A program made the position numbers and the translations under genes. From positions 1 through 20,074 of the forward strand of contig CAMHPW010000001.1 in NCBI GenBank assembly GCA_946187095.1: DNA of 20,074 bases, written 5' to 3'. This DNA is from an uncultured Clostridia bacterium (GTDB taxonomy: Bacteria; Bacillota; Clostridia; Oscillospirales; Acutalibacteraceae). The notes beneath the pieces were generated by a model. The model worked only from the letters and a program-made list of their open reading frames with translations. It did not search any database and was not told the DNA's origin. Positions within the stretch are counted from its first letter, which is position 1. The number at the start of each line of letters is the position of its first letter. Positions 1 through 6,439 of this stretch are shown in pieces.

Positions 1-1
1 A

Positions 2-346
2 GGAACATTCGAAGAAACAAGTTATCAAAGACAAATATTTTCTCAAGGATCAAGTCGACCTCAAATAGTAGAACAATCTAAAACCCAAACCGCAACAGGT
101 TCAGCCTTGCCCAAATTAAAAGCGAATAAATCCGAATCAAGACTAGTAACCAAGACAAAAATAGAATCAACTTCAGGACCACAAACAACCGAATCAACTA
201 CTACAAAAACAAGAACAACAAAAACTACAACAACAACAAAAACAGAATCTTCAAAGCCTGCTCAATCAGTCACAGCAAAAGCTGAAAAAATCACTGAAAC
301 AACAATGAAAAGAAGAAACGAAGGTACAGGCATCAATTCGCTGTAG
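2..346 (+). CDS. 3' end of a Thr/Lys-rich low-complexity protein (5' truncated by window edge)
   Basis: An open frame runs from the first bases of the window to a TAG at 344-346, giving at least 114 residues with no stop. An internal TTG at 107 is in the same frame, but the frame stays open upstream of it, so the true start lies outside the window. The visible part has no recognisable domain. Its last ~60 residues are dominated by Thr, Lys, Ser and Glu with runs such as TTTKTRTTKTTTTTKTE, which looks like a disordered tail or linker. There is no sorting signal or transmembrane segment at the C-terminus. Codon choice (ACA for Thr, CAA for Gln, AAA for Lys) is more A-rich than in the neighbouring aro genes. 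Function unknown. The frame is probably real because of its length and biased composition, but low-complexity A-rich DNA can stay open by chance. Confidence 0.55.
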   Translation, partial: GTFEETSYQRQIFSQGSSRPQIVEQSKTQTATGSALPKLKANKSESRLVTKTKIESTSGPQTTESTTTKTRTTKTTTTTKTESSKPAQSVTAKAEKITETTMKRRNEGTGINSL

Positions 347-373
347 ACAAAAGCATATATTTCATGTTAAAAT

Positions 374-413
374 GTTACAGCGGAAATATTCCTGTGTAAC
401 GCACAACTTTTTT
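374..413 (+). terminator. Possible terminator after the first CDS
   Basis: GTTACA (374-379) pairs with TGTAAC (395-400), and inside it GGAA (382-385) pairs with TTCC (389-392), separated by a 2x2 internal loop. A run of six T lies at 408-413, but seven bases separate it from the stem, which is more than usual for an intrinsic terminator. The position 28 bases after the TAG of the first gene fits a terminator role. Confidence 0.4.
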
Positions 414-446
414 CTACCTATTAAATCTTATTAGTTATTGCCCGCT

Positions 447-476
447 TTGTCAATATCAAATTTACAATTTTACTAT
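447..476 (+). promoter_or_regulatory. Candidate promoter for aroE-aroK
   Basis: TTGTCA (447-452) and TACTAT (471-476) are separated by 18 bases in the AT-rich gap between the first gene and aroE. Both boxes deviate from consensus, so this is a weak call. The rest of the 347-545 gap is plain AT-rich sequence with an AAGGAGAG ribosome binding site just before aroE. Confidence 0.3.
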
Positions 477-545
477 TTGTTCATATTTTATTATCAAGTT
501 GTTAATATTTTATGCATTTCACATAATAAAAAGGAGAGATTCTTC

Positions 546-1385
546 ATGCCTGAAAGAAAATTTGCCGTGATAGGTCATCCTATCGGACATACCATGTCAC
601 CGTTTATCCATAAAAGGCTCTTTGAACTTGCCCATGCAGACGGTGAATATGCTATTTTCGATGTATCACCTGATGAATTGTCCGTCAAAATCAAAACTCT
701 CGATGAACTGTCGGGATATAATATCACCATTCCGAATAAACAGGCGATCATCCCATATCTTGACAGACTCGACAAAAAAGCCGCTTTATACGGCTCTGTC
801 AATACCGTCAGAAACGGCTCGGAACGTGTCGGATTCACAACTGATCCGAATGGCTTTCTCAAAGCCCTTGCATATGCCGATATCAGTTTCAGCGGCAATA
901 TTGCCATCATAGGCTGCGGCGGTGCGGCAAGGACATTTCTCTATGAAGCCGCCCTTGCAGGCTGTCATATCACTCTCGCTGCCCGTGATATCGGCAAGGC
1001 TGATGTCCTTGCAAAAGAGGCTGTCAGTAAAATTCCCGATGCCGATATCAGCACCTGTCTGATATCCGATTTAAACGGAGAATTCGATTTGCTGGCAAAT
1101 GCTACACCTGTAGGAATGTATCCCCATGTCGATCACATTCCTGTAAGTGACAAGGCTCTTGCCAAATGCAAAAACGTCTTTGATGCGATATACAATCCGC
1201 TTGAGACAGTTCTGATACAGAAGGCTAAAGCTAACGGCTCGAATGCAGTGGGCGGAATGTCCATGCTTGTATGGCAGGCTGTAGCCGCCCATGAGATATG
1301 GGACGGAAGCACTTATGATATCAATGACATTGACCAATTGATTGAGGACAGTGCGGTTGAAATGAAAAAGATTTTTTATAAATGA
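546..1385 (+). CDS. aroE: Shikimate dehydrogenase (AroE)
   Basis: This gene encodes the NADPH-dependent reduction of 3-dehydroshikimate to shikimate, the fourth step of the cytoplasmic shikimate pathway. The product is 279 residues, normal for the family. The N-terminal substrate domain has GHPIGHTMSP (10-19, family SxS/SPxxH region), the catalytic Lys65 in NITIPNK, Asn86 in SVNT and Asp100 in TTDPNG. The NADP domain carries the GCGGAAR glycine-rich loop (123-129), and the C-terminal GGMSMLVWQ segment closes the active site. The ATG at 546 is chosen because AAGGAGAG sits at 531-538; the frame stays open upstream to a TTG at 438, but that adds hydrophobic residues not found in AroE. Its TGA (1383-1385) overlaps an upstream in-frame ATG of aroK, so the two genes are almost certainly co-transcribed. 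Confidence 0.96.
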   Translation: MPERKFAVIGHPIGHTMSPFIHKRLFELAHADGEYAIFDVSPDELSVKIKTLDELSGYNITIPNKQAIIPYLDRLDKKAALYGSVNTVRNGSERVGFTTDPNGFLKALAYADISFSGNIAIIGCGGAARTFLYEAALAGCHITLAARDIGKADVLAKEAVSKIPDADISTCLISDLNGEFDLLANATPVGMYPHVDHIPVSDKALAKCKNVFDAIYNPLETVLIQKAKANGSNAVGGMSMLVWQAVAAHEIWDGSTYDINDIDQLIEDSAVEMKKIFYK

Positions 1386-1396
1386 GGAATGGAAAA

Positions 1397-1903
1397 ATGA
1401 AAAAGAAAAATATCGTTTTATGCGGATTCATGGGCAGCGGCAAGAGTACCATCGGAAAACTGCTTTCACGCAAAATGGGCATGGCATTCGTTGACCTTGA
1501 CGCTTATATAGAGAAAAAGGAAAGTAAATCCGTTTCACAGATATTTGCCGACAGCGGAGAGGACTATTTCCGACAGCTTGAAAGAGATGCCGTAAAGGAA
1601 TTGGCATATAAAAAAAGCATAATCCTTGCGACAGGCGGCGGCACTCTGACATTTCATGAAAATGTTGCTGTTCTCAAAAATGCGGATAATAAAATCATTT
1701 TGCTGGATTTGCCCGTAGAAGTCGTTTCAAAGCGTCTGAAAGGCGATACCAAACGCCCTCTTTTGAATCGTCCCGACAAGGAGCAAGTCATGCGTGAACT
1801 GTATGAAAAGCGTCTGCCGCTTTACAGGAATGCGGCGGATATTGTCGTGAATGCGTCCAACTCTCCCATGCAGGTCTGCATGGAAATCATGGCAAATCTT
1901 TAA
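1397..1903 (+). CDS. aroK: Shikimate kinase (AroK)
   Basis: This gene encodes the ATP-dependent phosphorylation of shikimate to shikimate 3-phosphate, the step after AroE. The 168-residue product is a typical small P-loop kinase: Walker A GFMGSGKST (10-18), shikimate-binding DLD (33-35) and Arg59 in YFRQLE, the GGG loop at 80-82, and the lid with TKRPLL near residue 118-123. The start is taken as ATG 1397, which has GAGGA eight bases upstream and gives the usual MKKKNIVL opening. An in-frame ATG at 1382 overlaps the aroE stop but has no ribosome binding site. Translational coupling with aroE is likely. No obvious terminator follows before the aroF promoter. Confidence 0.96.
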   Translation: MKKKNIVLCGFMGSGKSTIGKLLSRKMGMAFVDLDAYIEKKESKSVSQIFADSGEDYFRQLERDAVKELAYKKSIILATGGGTLTFHENVAVLKNADNKIILLDLPVEVVSKRLKGDTKRPLLNRPDKEQVMRELYEKRLPLYRNAADIVVNASNSPMQVCMEIMANL

Positions 1904-1933
1904 CGCAACGCTTTAAAGTGATAAAATTTCTAC

Positions 1934-1962
1934 TTGACAAATCGGAAAAATAGTATTATCAT
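1934..1962 (+). promoter_or_regulatory. Promoter for the aroF leader
   Basis: A perfect -35 box TTGACA (1934-1939) is followed after 17 bases by TATCAT (1957-1962). Transcription would start near 1969, about 30 bases ahead of the leader peptide start, which is the layout of an attenuator-controlled gene. Confidence 0.75.
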
Positions 1963-2000
1963 TCTGTTTGTAAAAATAATTTCAGAAAGGAAATGTTACC

Positions 2001-2120
2001 GTGAAAACTTTGTCTGCACGATTTTTCAATAGCTTCCGCTCATGGTATTTTACATGGGCAAGTCATTTGTGCAGTCATGAAAAAGCGGTCATTCCTTGTT
2101 ATCAGTCCGTGTGTATTTAG
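2001..2120 (+). CDS. Aromatic-rich leader peptide of the aroF attenuator
   Basis: A 39-codon frame opens with GTG at 2001, nine bases after an AAAGGA ribosome binding site (1986-1991), and ends with TAG at 2118-2120. Its centre reads FFNSFRSWYFTW, so 7 of 12 residues (codons 8-19) are Phe, Trp or Tyr. The frame lies between a strong promoter and a terminator that precedes a DAHP synthase gene, exactly where a regulatory leader peptide would be. It is probably not a functional protein: ribosome stalling at the aromatic codons would report low charged tRNA-Phe, -Trp or -Tyr. The aromatic cluster ends about 20 codons before the stop, unlike the short enterobacterial trp and phe leaders. Coding status is inferred from codon content and context. 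A competing ATG at 1993 yields only three codons. Confidence 0.8.
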   Translation: MKTLSARFFNSFRSWYFTWASHLCSHEKAVIPCYQSVCI

Positions 2121-2161
2121 ATATATATACATACTGAATTTGTTTATCCGACGGAATCCGC
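2085..2161 (+). promoter_or_regulatory. Candidate antiterminator pairing of the aroF attenuator
   Basis: GCGG (2085-2088) plus ATTCC (2091-2095) are complementary to GGAAT (2153-2157) plus CCGC (2158-2161), giving 9 base pairs with a 2-base bulge. This pairing would occupy the 5' arm and loop of the downstream terminator and prevent its formation. In turn CCGCT (2036-2040) can pair with AGCGG (2084-2088), a possible protector stem that would be blocked by a ribosome stalled at the Trp/Tyr/Phe codons (2043-2057). Pairings were found by eye, not by folding software. Confidence 0.55.
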
Positions 2162-2184
2162 AGAGGGTTCCGTCTTTTTATTTT
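2150..2184 (+). terminator. Attenuator terminator upstream of aroF
   Basis: GACGGAATCC (2150-2159) pairs with GGGTTCCGTC (2165-2174), ten pairs including one G-T, around a five-base loop. It is followed directly by TTTTTATTTT (2175-2184). The hairpin ends about 35 bases before the aroF start and after the leader peptide stop, so it must be read through for aroF to be expressed. Confidence 0.88.
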
Positions 2185-2210
2185 ATCAAAAATTTTTGGA
2201 GGTCATTGAA

Positions 2211-3239
2211 ATGATTATCGTACTGAAACCGAATGCCGAAAAGGAAAAAATCCTGCTTTTGAAAAATGCTTTGGAAGAAAACTACAAAGTTACCGTCAAT
2301 ACTTGGGTAGGCGTGGAATCGACCGTACTCGGACTGATAGGCGATACCACTCACATTGATGAAGACTGGGTATATGCTCAGGATGTCGTTGAAAACGTCA
2401 AGCGTGTGCAGGAGCCGTATAAAAAGGCGAACCGTAAATTTCACCCCGACAATACCGTGATAGAACTCCCCACAGGTCAGAAGATCGGTGACGGCAGTCT
2501 CTGCATTATGGCAGGTCCCTGTTCCGTTGAAACGGAGGAACAAATCAATTACGTTGCACAGAGAGTGAAAGAAGCAGGTGCGACTTTTTTAAGAGGCGGT
2601 GCATTCAAGCCCAGAACGTCACCCTACTCATTTCAGGGCTTGAAATCCGAAGGCTTGGATTTGCTCAAAGGTGCAAGAAAAGTGACAGGCTTGCCTATCG
2701 TGACGGAAATCATGCGTGTATCGCATATCGATATGTTTGAAAGTGTGGATATTATACAGGTCGGTGCAAGGAATATGCAGAATTTTGAACTTCTCAAAGA
2801 ACTCGGCAAAATCGACAAGCCGATTTTATTGAAAAGAGGTCTTTCCAGTACGATAGAAGAATGGCTGATGAGTGCGGAATACATCATGGCAGGCGGCAAT
2901 AACAAAGTTATCTTGTGCGAGAGAGGTATCAGGACTTATGAAACCGCTACAAGAAATACACTTGACTTGTCGGCAGTGCCTGTTATCAAGAAAAAGTCAC
3001 ATTTGCCCGTAATCGTCGATCCGAGCCATGCCACAGGAAAATCTTCACTTGTCGAGCAGATGTCGCTTGCAGCGGTTGCGGCAGGGGCTGATGGCTTGAT
3101 GATAGAAGTACACAACGATCCCAAACATGCCCTTTCGGACGGTGCACAGTCATTGACTCCCGAACAATTTGATATCGTTGCCAAAAAAGTTTTTGCCCTC
3201 AAAAAAGCCTACGATGAAATAATGAGGAATGAGGAGTGA
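2211..3239 (+). CDS. aroF: DAHP synthase, class I-beta with N-terminal regulatory domain
   Basis: The enzyme condenses phosphoenolpyruvate and erythrose 4-phosphate to DAHP, the committed step of aromatic synthesis. The 342-residue product has an N-terminal ferredoxin-like domain (about 1-70), which in the Thermotoga-type enzymes binds Tyr or Phe for feedback inhibition, then a TIM barrel. Family motifs are AGPCSVE (101-107, metal Cys104), [16 protein letters not shown] (128-143), GARNMQNF (185-192), and DPSHATGK (270-277, metal His273). The ATG at 2211 follows GGAGG (2198-2202) by eight bases. Expression is probably governed by the upstream attenuator, so this step would have both transcriptional and allosteric control. 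The last codons and stop are made from a GAGGAAT-type repeat that runs on into the intergenic region. The symbol could equally be aroG or aroA(G); the function is secure. Confidence 0.95.
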   Translation: MIIVLKPNAEKEKILLLKNALEENYKVTVNTWVGVESTVLGLIGDTTHIDEDWVYAQDVVENVKRVQEPYKKANRKFHPDNTVIELPTGQKIGDGSLCIMAGPCSVETEEQINYVAQRVKEAGATFLRGGAFKPRTSPYSFQGLKSEGLDLLKGARKVTGLPIVTEIMRVSHIDMFESVDIIQVGARNMQNFELLKELGKIDKPILLKRGLSSTIEEWLMSAEYIMAGGNNKVILCERGIRTYETATRNTLDLSAVPVIKKKSHLPVIVDPSHATGKSSLVEQMSLAAVAAGADGLMIEVHNDPKHALSDGAQSLTPEQFDIVAKKVFALKKAYDEIMRNEE

Positions 3240-3246
3240 GGAATTA
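3222..3246 (+). repeat. Short GAGGAAT-type tandem repeat overlapping the aroF stop
   Basis: The sequence consists of three imperfect seven-base units of the type TGAGGAA/G, and it supplies the final codons (RNEE) and TGA of aroF. A close relative lies at 7163-7190. Confidence 0.55.
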
Positions 3247-3254
3247 ACAATAAC

Positions 3255-3270
3255 ATGAAGTTGACTTCAT
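3255..3270 (+). repeat. Perfect short inverted repeat after aroF
   Basis: ATGAAGT (3255-3261) and ACTTCAT (3264-3270) form a 7-pair hairpin with a two-base gap, 15 bases after the aroF stop. There is only a broken T stretch afterwards, so it may be a weak terminator or mRNA end. The remaining 3271-3420 is AT-rich and holds only a small direct repeat (ACTATGCA twice near 3373-3391); I see no gene in it. Confidence 0.4.
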
Positions 3271-3420
3271 ATTTGATATTTCTATTGCAGAATAATGCAG
3301 GGTTTGCAGGGTTATACTATTCCTTTCATGAAAAAAAAGAAAAATCAAAATTTATATAAAAAGTATGTATCAACTATGCAAACTATGCATTATGCGAATA
3401 AAGAATTATAAAATGTATTG

Positions 3421-3449
3421 TTGACGATACATTCAAAATATTATATAAT
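3421..3449 (+). promoter_or_regulatory. Promoter of tyrA-aroB
   Basis: TTGACG (3421-3426) is followed after exactly 17 bases by a perfect TATAAT (3444-3449). The start site would be near 3456, leaving a leader of under 30 bases before tyrA, with no room for an attenuator like that of aroF. Confidence 0.85.
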
Positions 3450-3483
3450 ATCTTCAAATAGGCGAAAGTGAGGATTTATATCA

Positions 3484-4314
3484 ATGAATGTAGTAGTTGT
3501 GGGATTGGGAATTATCGGCGGTTCAATGGCAAAGGCTGTTTCGGAATATACGGACTGCCATGTCATAGGCATCAACAGAAGTGACGAGGCACTTCAGAAG
3601 GCAATGGAATGCGGTGCAATAGATGAGATTGGCACATTGGATTCTCTTAAAAAAGCCGATTTGATTATATTGGGCGTATATCCCGAAGTGGCAGTCGAAT
3701 TTATCCGCAAAAATGCACACAGGATTCCGAAAGACTGCATTGTGACGGATACTTCGGGAATTAAGTCAAAGATATGCCCTGCACTGTCGGCAATCGCCGA
3801 TGAATACGGATTCACGTTCATAGGCTGTCACCCGATGGCTGGAAAAGAAAAAAACGGCTTTGACGTATCGGAAGCAACGCTTTTCAGGAATGCAAGCTGT
3901 ATTATATTGCCATGTAATGCACCTCAGGAAAAAGTTGACTTTTTATCGGACTTCATGATGAAATTAGGTTTCGGCAGGGTTGTCTATACCACGCCTGAAG
4001 AACATGACAGAATGATATCTTTCACATCACAGTTGCCCCATGTGATAGCCTGTTCGTATGTATTCAGCCCGTGCTGTCCGAATCACAAGGGCTTTTCGGC
4101 AGGCAGTTACAGAGATGTTTCAAGAGTGGCGAATATCAACGGGGTTTTATGGTCTGAATTGTTTATAGAGAATAAAGAGCCTTTACTTGCTGAAATAGAT
4201 ACGTTTATCGGCAATATGACGGAGATAAGAAATGCCATTGAAAAGGGCAGCAGGCAGGAATTGGCTGAGTTGCTGAATAAAGGAAAGGAAATAAAGGAGA
4301 TGTTGGGGGAATGA
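3484..4314 (+). CDS. tyrA: Prephenate dehydrogenase (TyrA)
   Basis: This gene encodes the NAD-dependent oxidative decarboxylation of prephenate to 4-hydroxyphenylpyruvate, the tyrosine-specific branch. The 276-residue product begins with a Rossmann nucleotide-binding fold (GLGIIGGSMAKA, 7-18). Further family motifs are GCHPMAGKEKNGF (about 115-127), which contains the prephenate-site His, and SQLPHV (about 182-187). There is no C-terminal ACT domain and no chorismate mutase fusion, so it is the short monofunctional form. An AGGA ribosome binding site lies nine bases before ATG 3484. Its TGA overlaps the aroB ATG (ATGA at 4311-4314), which points to coupled translation. Arogenate specificity cannot be excluded from sequence. 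Confidence 0.94.
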   Translation: MNVVVVGLGIIGGSMAKAVSEYTDCHVIGINRSDEALQKAMECGAIDEIGTLDSLKKADLIILGVYPEVAVEFIRKNAHRIPKDCIVTDTSGIKSKICPALSAIADEYGFTFIGCHPMAGKEKNGFDVSEATLFRNASCIILPCNAPQEKVDFLSDFMMKLGFGRVVYTTPEEHDRMISFTSQLPHVIACSYVFSPCCPNHKGFSAGSYRDVSRVANINGVLWSELFIENKEPLLAEIDTFIGNMTEIRNAIEKGSRQELAELLNKGKEIKEMLGE

Positions 4315-5360
4315 AAAAGGTTGAAGTGAAAACAGGCAGACCTTATGATATACTCATCGAACACGGTATTCTTGACAATGCAGGGGAACATATCAGACCG
4401 CTTACCAAAGCCATCAGAGCGGTTATTATCAGCGATACGAATGTTTCACCGATCTATTCCGACAGGGTGAAGGATTCTCTTGAAAAGAGCGGTTTTGAAA
4501 CGTCTGTATTTGTCTTTGAAGCGGGGGAGAGTTCCAAAAGGCTTTCCACGATAGAAAAGATGTATACACATCTTTTTGAAAATAATATCACAAGGACGGA
4601 TATCATAGTGGCATTGGGGGGCGGTGTCACAGGAGATATGGCAGGTTTTGCGGCGGCGACGTATTTAAGGGGAATCGACTTTGTACAGATTCCGACAAGT
4701 CTGCTGGCACAGGTGGATTCTTCCGTAGGCGGCAAAACCGCCGTTGATTTGCCGGCAGGTAAAAATTTAGTGGGTGCATTCTGGCAGCCGGTATTGGTTC
4801 TGATAGATCCCGATACTTTGCATACACTTCCCGGAAAGTTCTTCAAGGACGGCTTGGGAGAAGTCGTGAAATACGGCTGTATCAGGAGTGCAAGCCTTTT
4901 TGAAAGGCTTGAAAACGAAAATGCCAGAGATTTCATTGACGATATCGTTTTTGAATGCGTTTCGATAAAAAGAGATGTTGTGGAACATGATGAACGTGAC
5001 ACAGGGGAGAGGGCAATACTGAATTTCGGTCATACACTCGGTCATGCCCTTGAAAAGCTGAACGGCTATACGAATTTGACTCACGGTGAAGCGGTTGCGG
5101 CAGGTTCTGCTATTATTACACGCATTTCGGAACGTCACGGCTTGACGGCACAGGGTACGGCACAGCGTCTTGAAAATCTGCTGAAAAAATATGACTTGCC
5201 TGTAACGTCTGAATTTTCGCTGGCGGAGATAGTAAATGCCACTCGTGGTGATAAAAAGAGTACAGGCAAAAGCATCAAATTTGTTTTCCTGAAAGAGACA
5301 GGGGAATGTTTTGTACAAAAAATCAATACAGCGGATTTCGGTGAATTTTTCGGAGAGTGA
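4311..5360 (+). CDS. aroB: 3-Dehydroquinate synthase (AroB)
   Basis: This gene encodes the NAD- and metal-dependent cyclisation of DAHP to 3-dehydroquinate, the second shikimate pathway step and the one directly after AroF. The 349-residue product is full length. Visible motifs are ALGGGVTGDMAGFAAATY (101-118), the phosphate and substrate loop QIPTSLLAQVDSSVGGKTAV (126-145), Glu184 in DGLGEVVKYG, His241 and His245 in NFGHTLGHALE, and His258 in THGEAV; Glu184, His241 and His258 match the family metal ligands. The start overlaps the tyrA stop by four bases and has AAGGAGA about 14 bases upstream plus a GGGGGA stretch close to the ATG. It shares the tyrA promoter and ends at a strong bidirectional terminator. 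Confidence 0.96.
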   Translation: MKKVEVKTGRPYDILIEHGILDNAGEHIRPLTKAIRAVIISDTNVSPIYSDRVKDSLEKSGFETSVFVFEAGESSKRLSTIEKMYTHLFENNITRTDIIVALGGGVTGDMAGFAAATYLRGIDFVQIPTSLLAQVDSSVGGKTAVDLPAGKNLVGAFWQPVLVLIDPDTLHTLPGKFFKDGLGEVVKYGCIRSASLFERLENENARDFIDDIVFECVSIKRDVVEHDERDTGERAILNFGHTLGHALEKLNGYTNLTHGEAVAAGSAIITRISERHGLTAQGTAQRLENLLKKYDLPVTSEFSLAEIVNATRGDKKSTGKSIKFVFLKETGECFVQKINTADFGEFFGE

Positions 5361-5374
5361 CGGATATAAAAAAG

Positions 5375-5401
5375 CGGAACAGAAAATCTGTTCCGTTTTT
5401 T
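5375..5401. terminator. Bidirectional terminator between aroB and nadA
   Basis: CGGAACAGA (5375-5383) and TCTGTTCCG (5387-5395) form a perfect 9-pair stem around AAA. Six T follow at 5396-5401 on the + strand, and an A run at 5368-5373 gives a T run on the minus strand. It sits between the convergent ends of aroB and nadA and can serve both. Confidence 0.92.
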
Positions 5402-5418
5402 GAATTTTTATAATAATA

Positions 5419-6336
5419 TCAGCCGCCGAATTCTATCATCTTATTGATACATTTAACGGCTTTTTCGATGGTTTCAGAGGAGAGTTCTATGATCTCGCCG
5501 CCCTCGCCTTTGCAGCAGTCAAGAACGTCAATAAGAGTAGTTGCTTTCATGTTCTCGCAAATGAGAGATTTTGAAAGGAAATAGAATTTCTTGCCGGGAC
5601 ATTCATACTGGAGATGTTCGGCAATACTGTTTTCAGTGCCTATGATGAATTCCTTTTTATCGGACTTTTTGGCGTAATTCATGATACCTGCCGTTGAGCC
5701 TATATAATCGGCTAATTCTGTCACTTCAGGTCTGCATTCGGGGTGAACGAGCAGTTCTGCATTGGGGTGAAGTGCCTTGGCAGTTTCAGCGTGTTTTCTC
5801 GTGACAGCCGCATGAACGGGACAGCCGCCCTGCAGGAGCTTGATATTTTTATCGGGCAAGGACTTTGCCACGAATGCACCCAGATTGCAGTCGGGGATAA
5901 ATAAAATATTTTTATTTTCGATTTGCCTGACGATCTGAACGGCTGATGACGATGTGACACACACATCACATACGGTCTTTAATTCGGCAGTTGTATTGAT
6001 GTATGCTACTACTGTATAGTCGGGATATTGTGTTTTGATTTGTGAAATAATTTCTTTATCGAACTGTTCCGCCATGGGACAAGCCGCTATGGAATTGGAA
6101 AGAATGACGGTTTTTTCGGGGGACAGCATTTTGACGGTTTCCGCCATGAAGCGTACTCCGCACATTAAAACGGTTTTATTGGGGGCAGTTTTCGCCATTT
6201 TGCTCAGGGCATAGGAATCGCCCGTAAAATCGGCTATTTCAAGAATTTCCCTTGCCTGATAGCTGTGGGCAAGGATACAGATGTCCTTTTCTTTTTTCAG
6301 ACGAATGATTTCGTCCTGCACTTCTCTGATATTCAT
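5419..6336 (-). CDS. nadA: Quinolinate synthase (NadA)
   Basis: The enzyme joins iminoaspartate and dihydroxyacetone phosphate into quinolinate for de novo NAD synthesis, using a [4Fe-4S] cluster. From ATG 6336 the product is 305 residues, the size of the short bacterial and archaeal NadA type. The three cluster cysteines are visible as Cys86 in AACPMAE, Cys172 in GGCPVH and Cys260 in CENMK; their spacings (86 and 88) match the family. Other motifs are ILAHSYQ (21-27), IADFTGDSYALS (34-45) and HPECRPEV (198-205). The frame is open upstream to a TTG at 6390, but ATG 6336 has GGAAG eight bases before it and begins at the usual NadA N-terminus. The usual partners nadB and nadC are not adjacent. 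The gene is preceded by an operator-like cluster. Confidence 0.95.
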   Translation of the reverse strand: MNIREVQDEIIRLKKEKDICILAHSYQAREILEIADFTGDSYALSKMAKTAPNKTVLMCGVRFMAETVKMLSPEKTVILSNSIAACPMAEQFDKEIISQIKTQYPDYTVVAYINTTAELKTVCDVCVTSSSAVQIVRQIENKNILFIPDCNLGAFVAKSLPDKNIKLLQGGCPVHAAVTRKHAETAKALHPNAELLVHPECRPEVTELADYIGSTAGIMNYAKKSDKKEFIIGTENSIAEHLQYECPGKKFYFLSKSLICENMKATTLIDVLDCCKGEGGEIIELSSETIEKAVKCINKMIEFGG

Positions 6337-6362
6337 ATTGTTATCTTCCAATCTTTTAAAAA

Positions 6363-6402
6363 TTGTCAAGTTTAAAGGGAAATTTGACAAGTATACTTGA
6401 CA
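6363..6402 (-). promoter_or_regulatory. Operator-like cluster upstream of nadA
   Basis: Three copies of a TTGACAAG-type half-site lie within 40 bases: TTGTCAAG (6363-6370), TTGACAAG (6384-6391) and CTTGACA (6396-6402). The first two form an inverted pair. The last two overlap a perfect 12-base palindrome, CAAGTATACTTG (6388-6399), whose centre contains a TATACT that could act as a minus-strand -10 box. The arrangement suggests a repressor site for NAD-dependent control, for instance by a NiaR-type regulator, but the regulator identity is a guess. Confidence 0.45.
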
Positions 6403-6425
6403 TAACTCGACAGATGTGTTAAAAT
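6397..6425 (+). promoter_or_regulatory. Consensus-like + strand promoter with no + strand gene downstream
   Basis: TTGACA (6397-6402) is followed after 17 bases by TAAAAT (6420-6425). A transcript would start near 6432 and run antisense into the flavin reductase/rubredoxin gene. The -35 box is shared with the palindromic cluster ahead of nadA, so the match could be a by-product of that operator. Confidence 0.35.
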
Positions 6426-6439
6426 ATCAAGCGTAGAGA

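Noticed and set aside
499..527. TTGTTA-17-CATAAT as the aroE promoter
   Set aside because: A start site seven bases after it would cut into the AAGGAGAG ribosome binding site, so it cannot serve aroE.
1960..2200. T-box riboswitch upstream of aroF
   Set aside because: No T-box core (AGGGTGGNACCGCG-like) is present; the GAGGGTTCCGTC segment is simply the 3' arm of the terminator, and the leader codons explain the region better.
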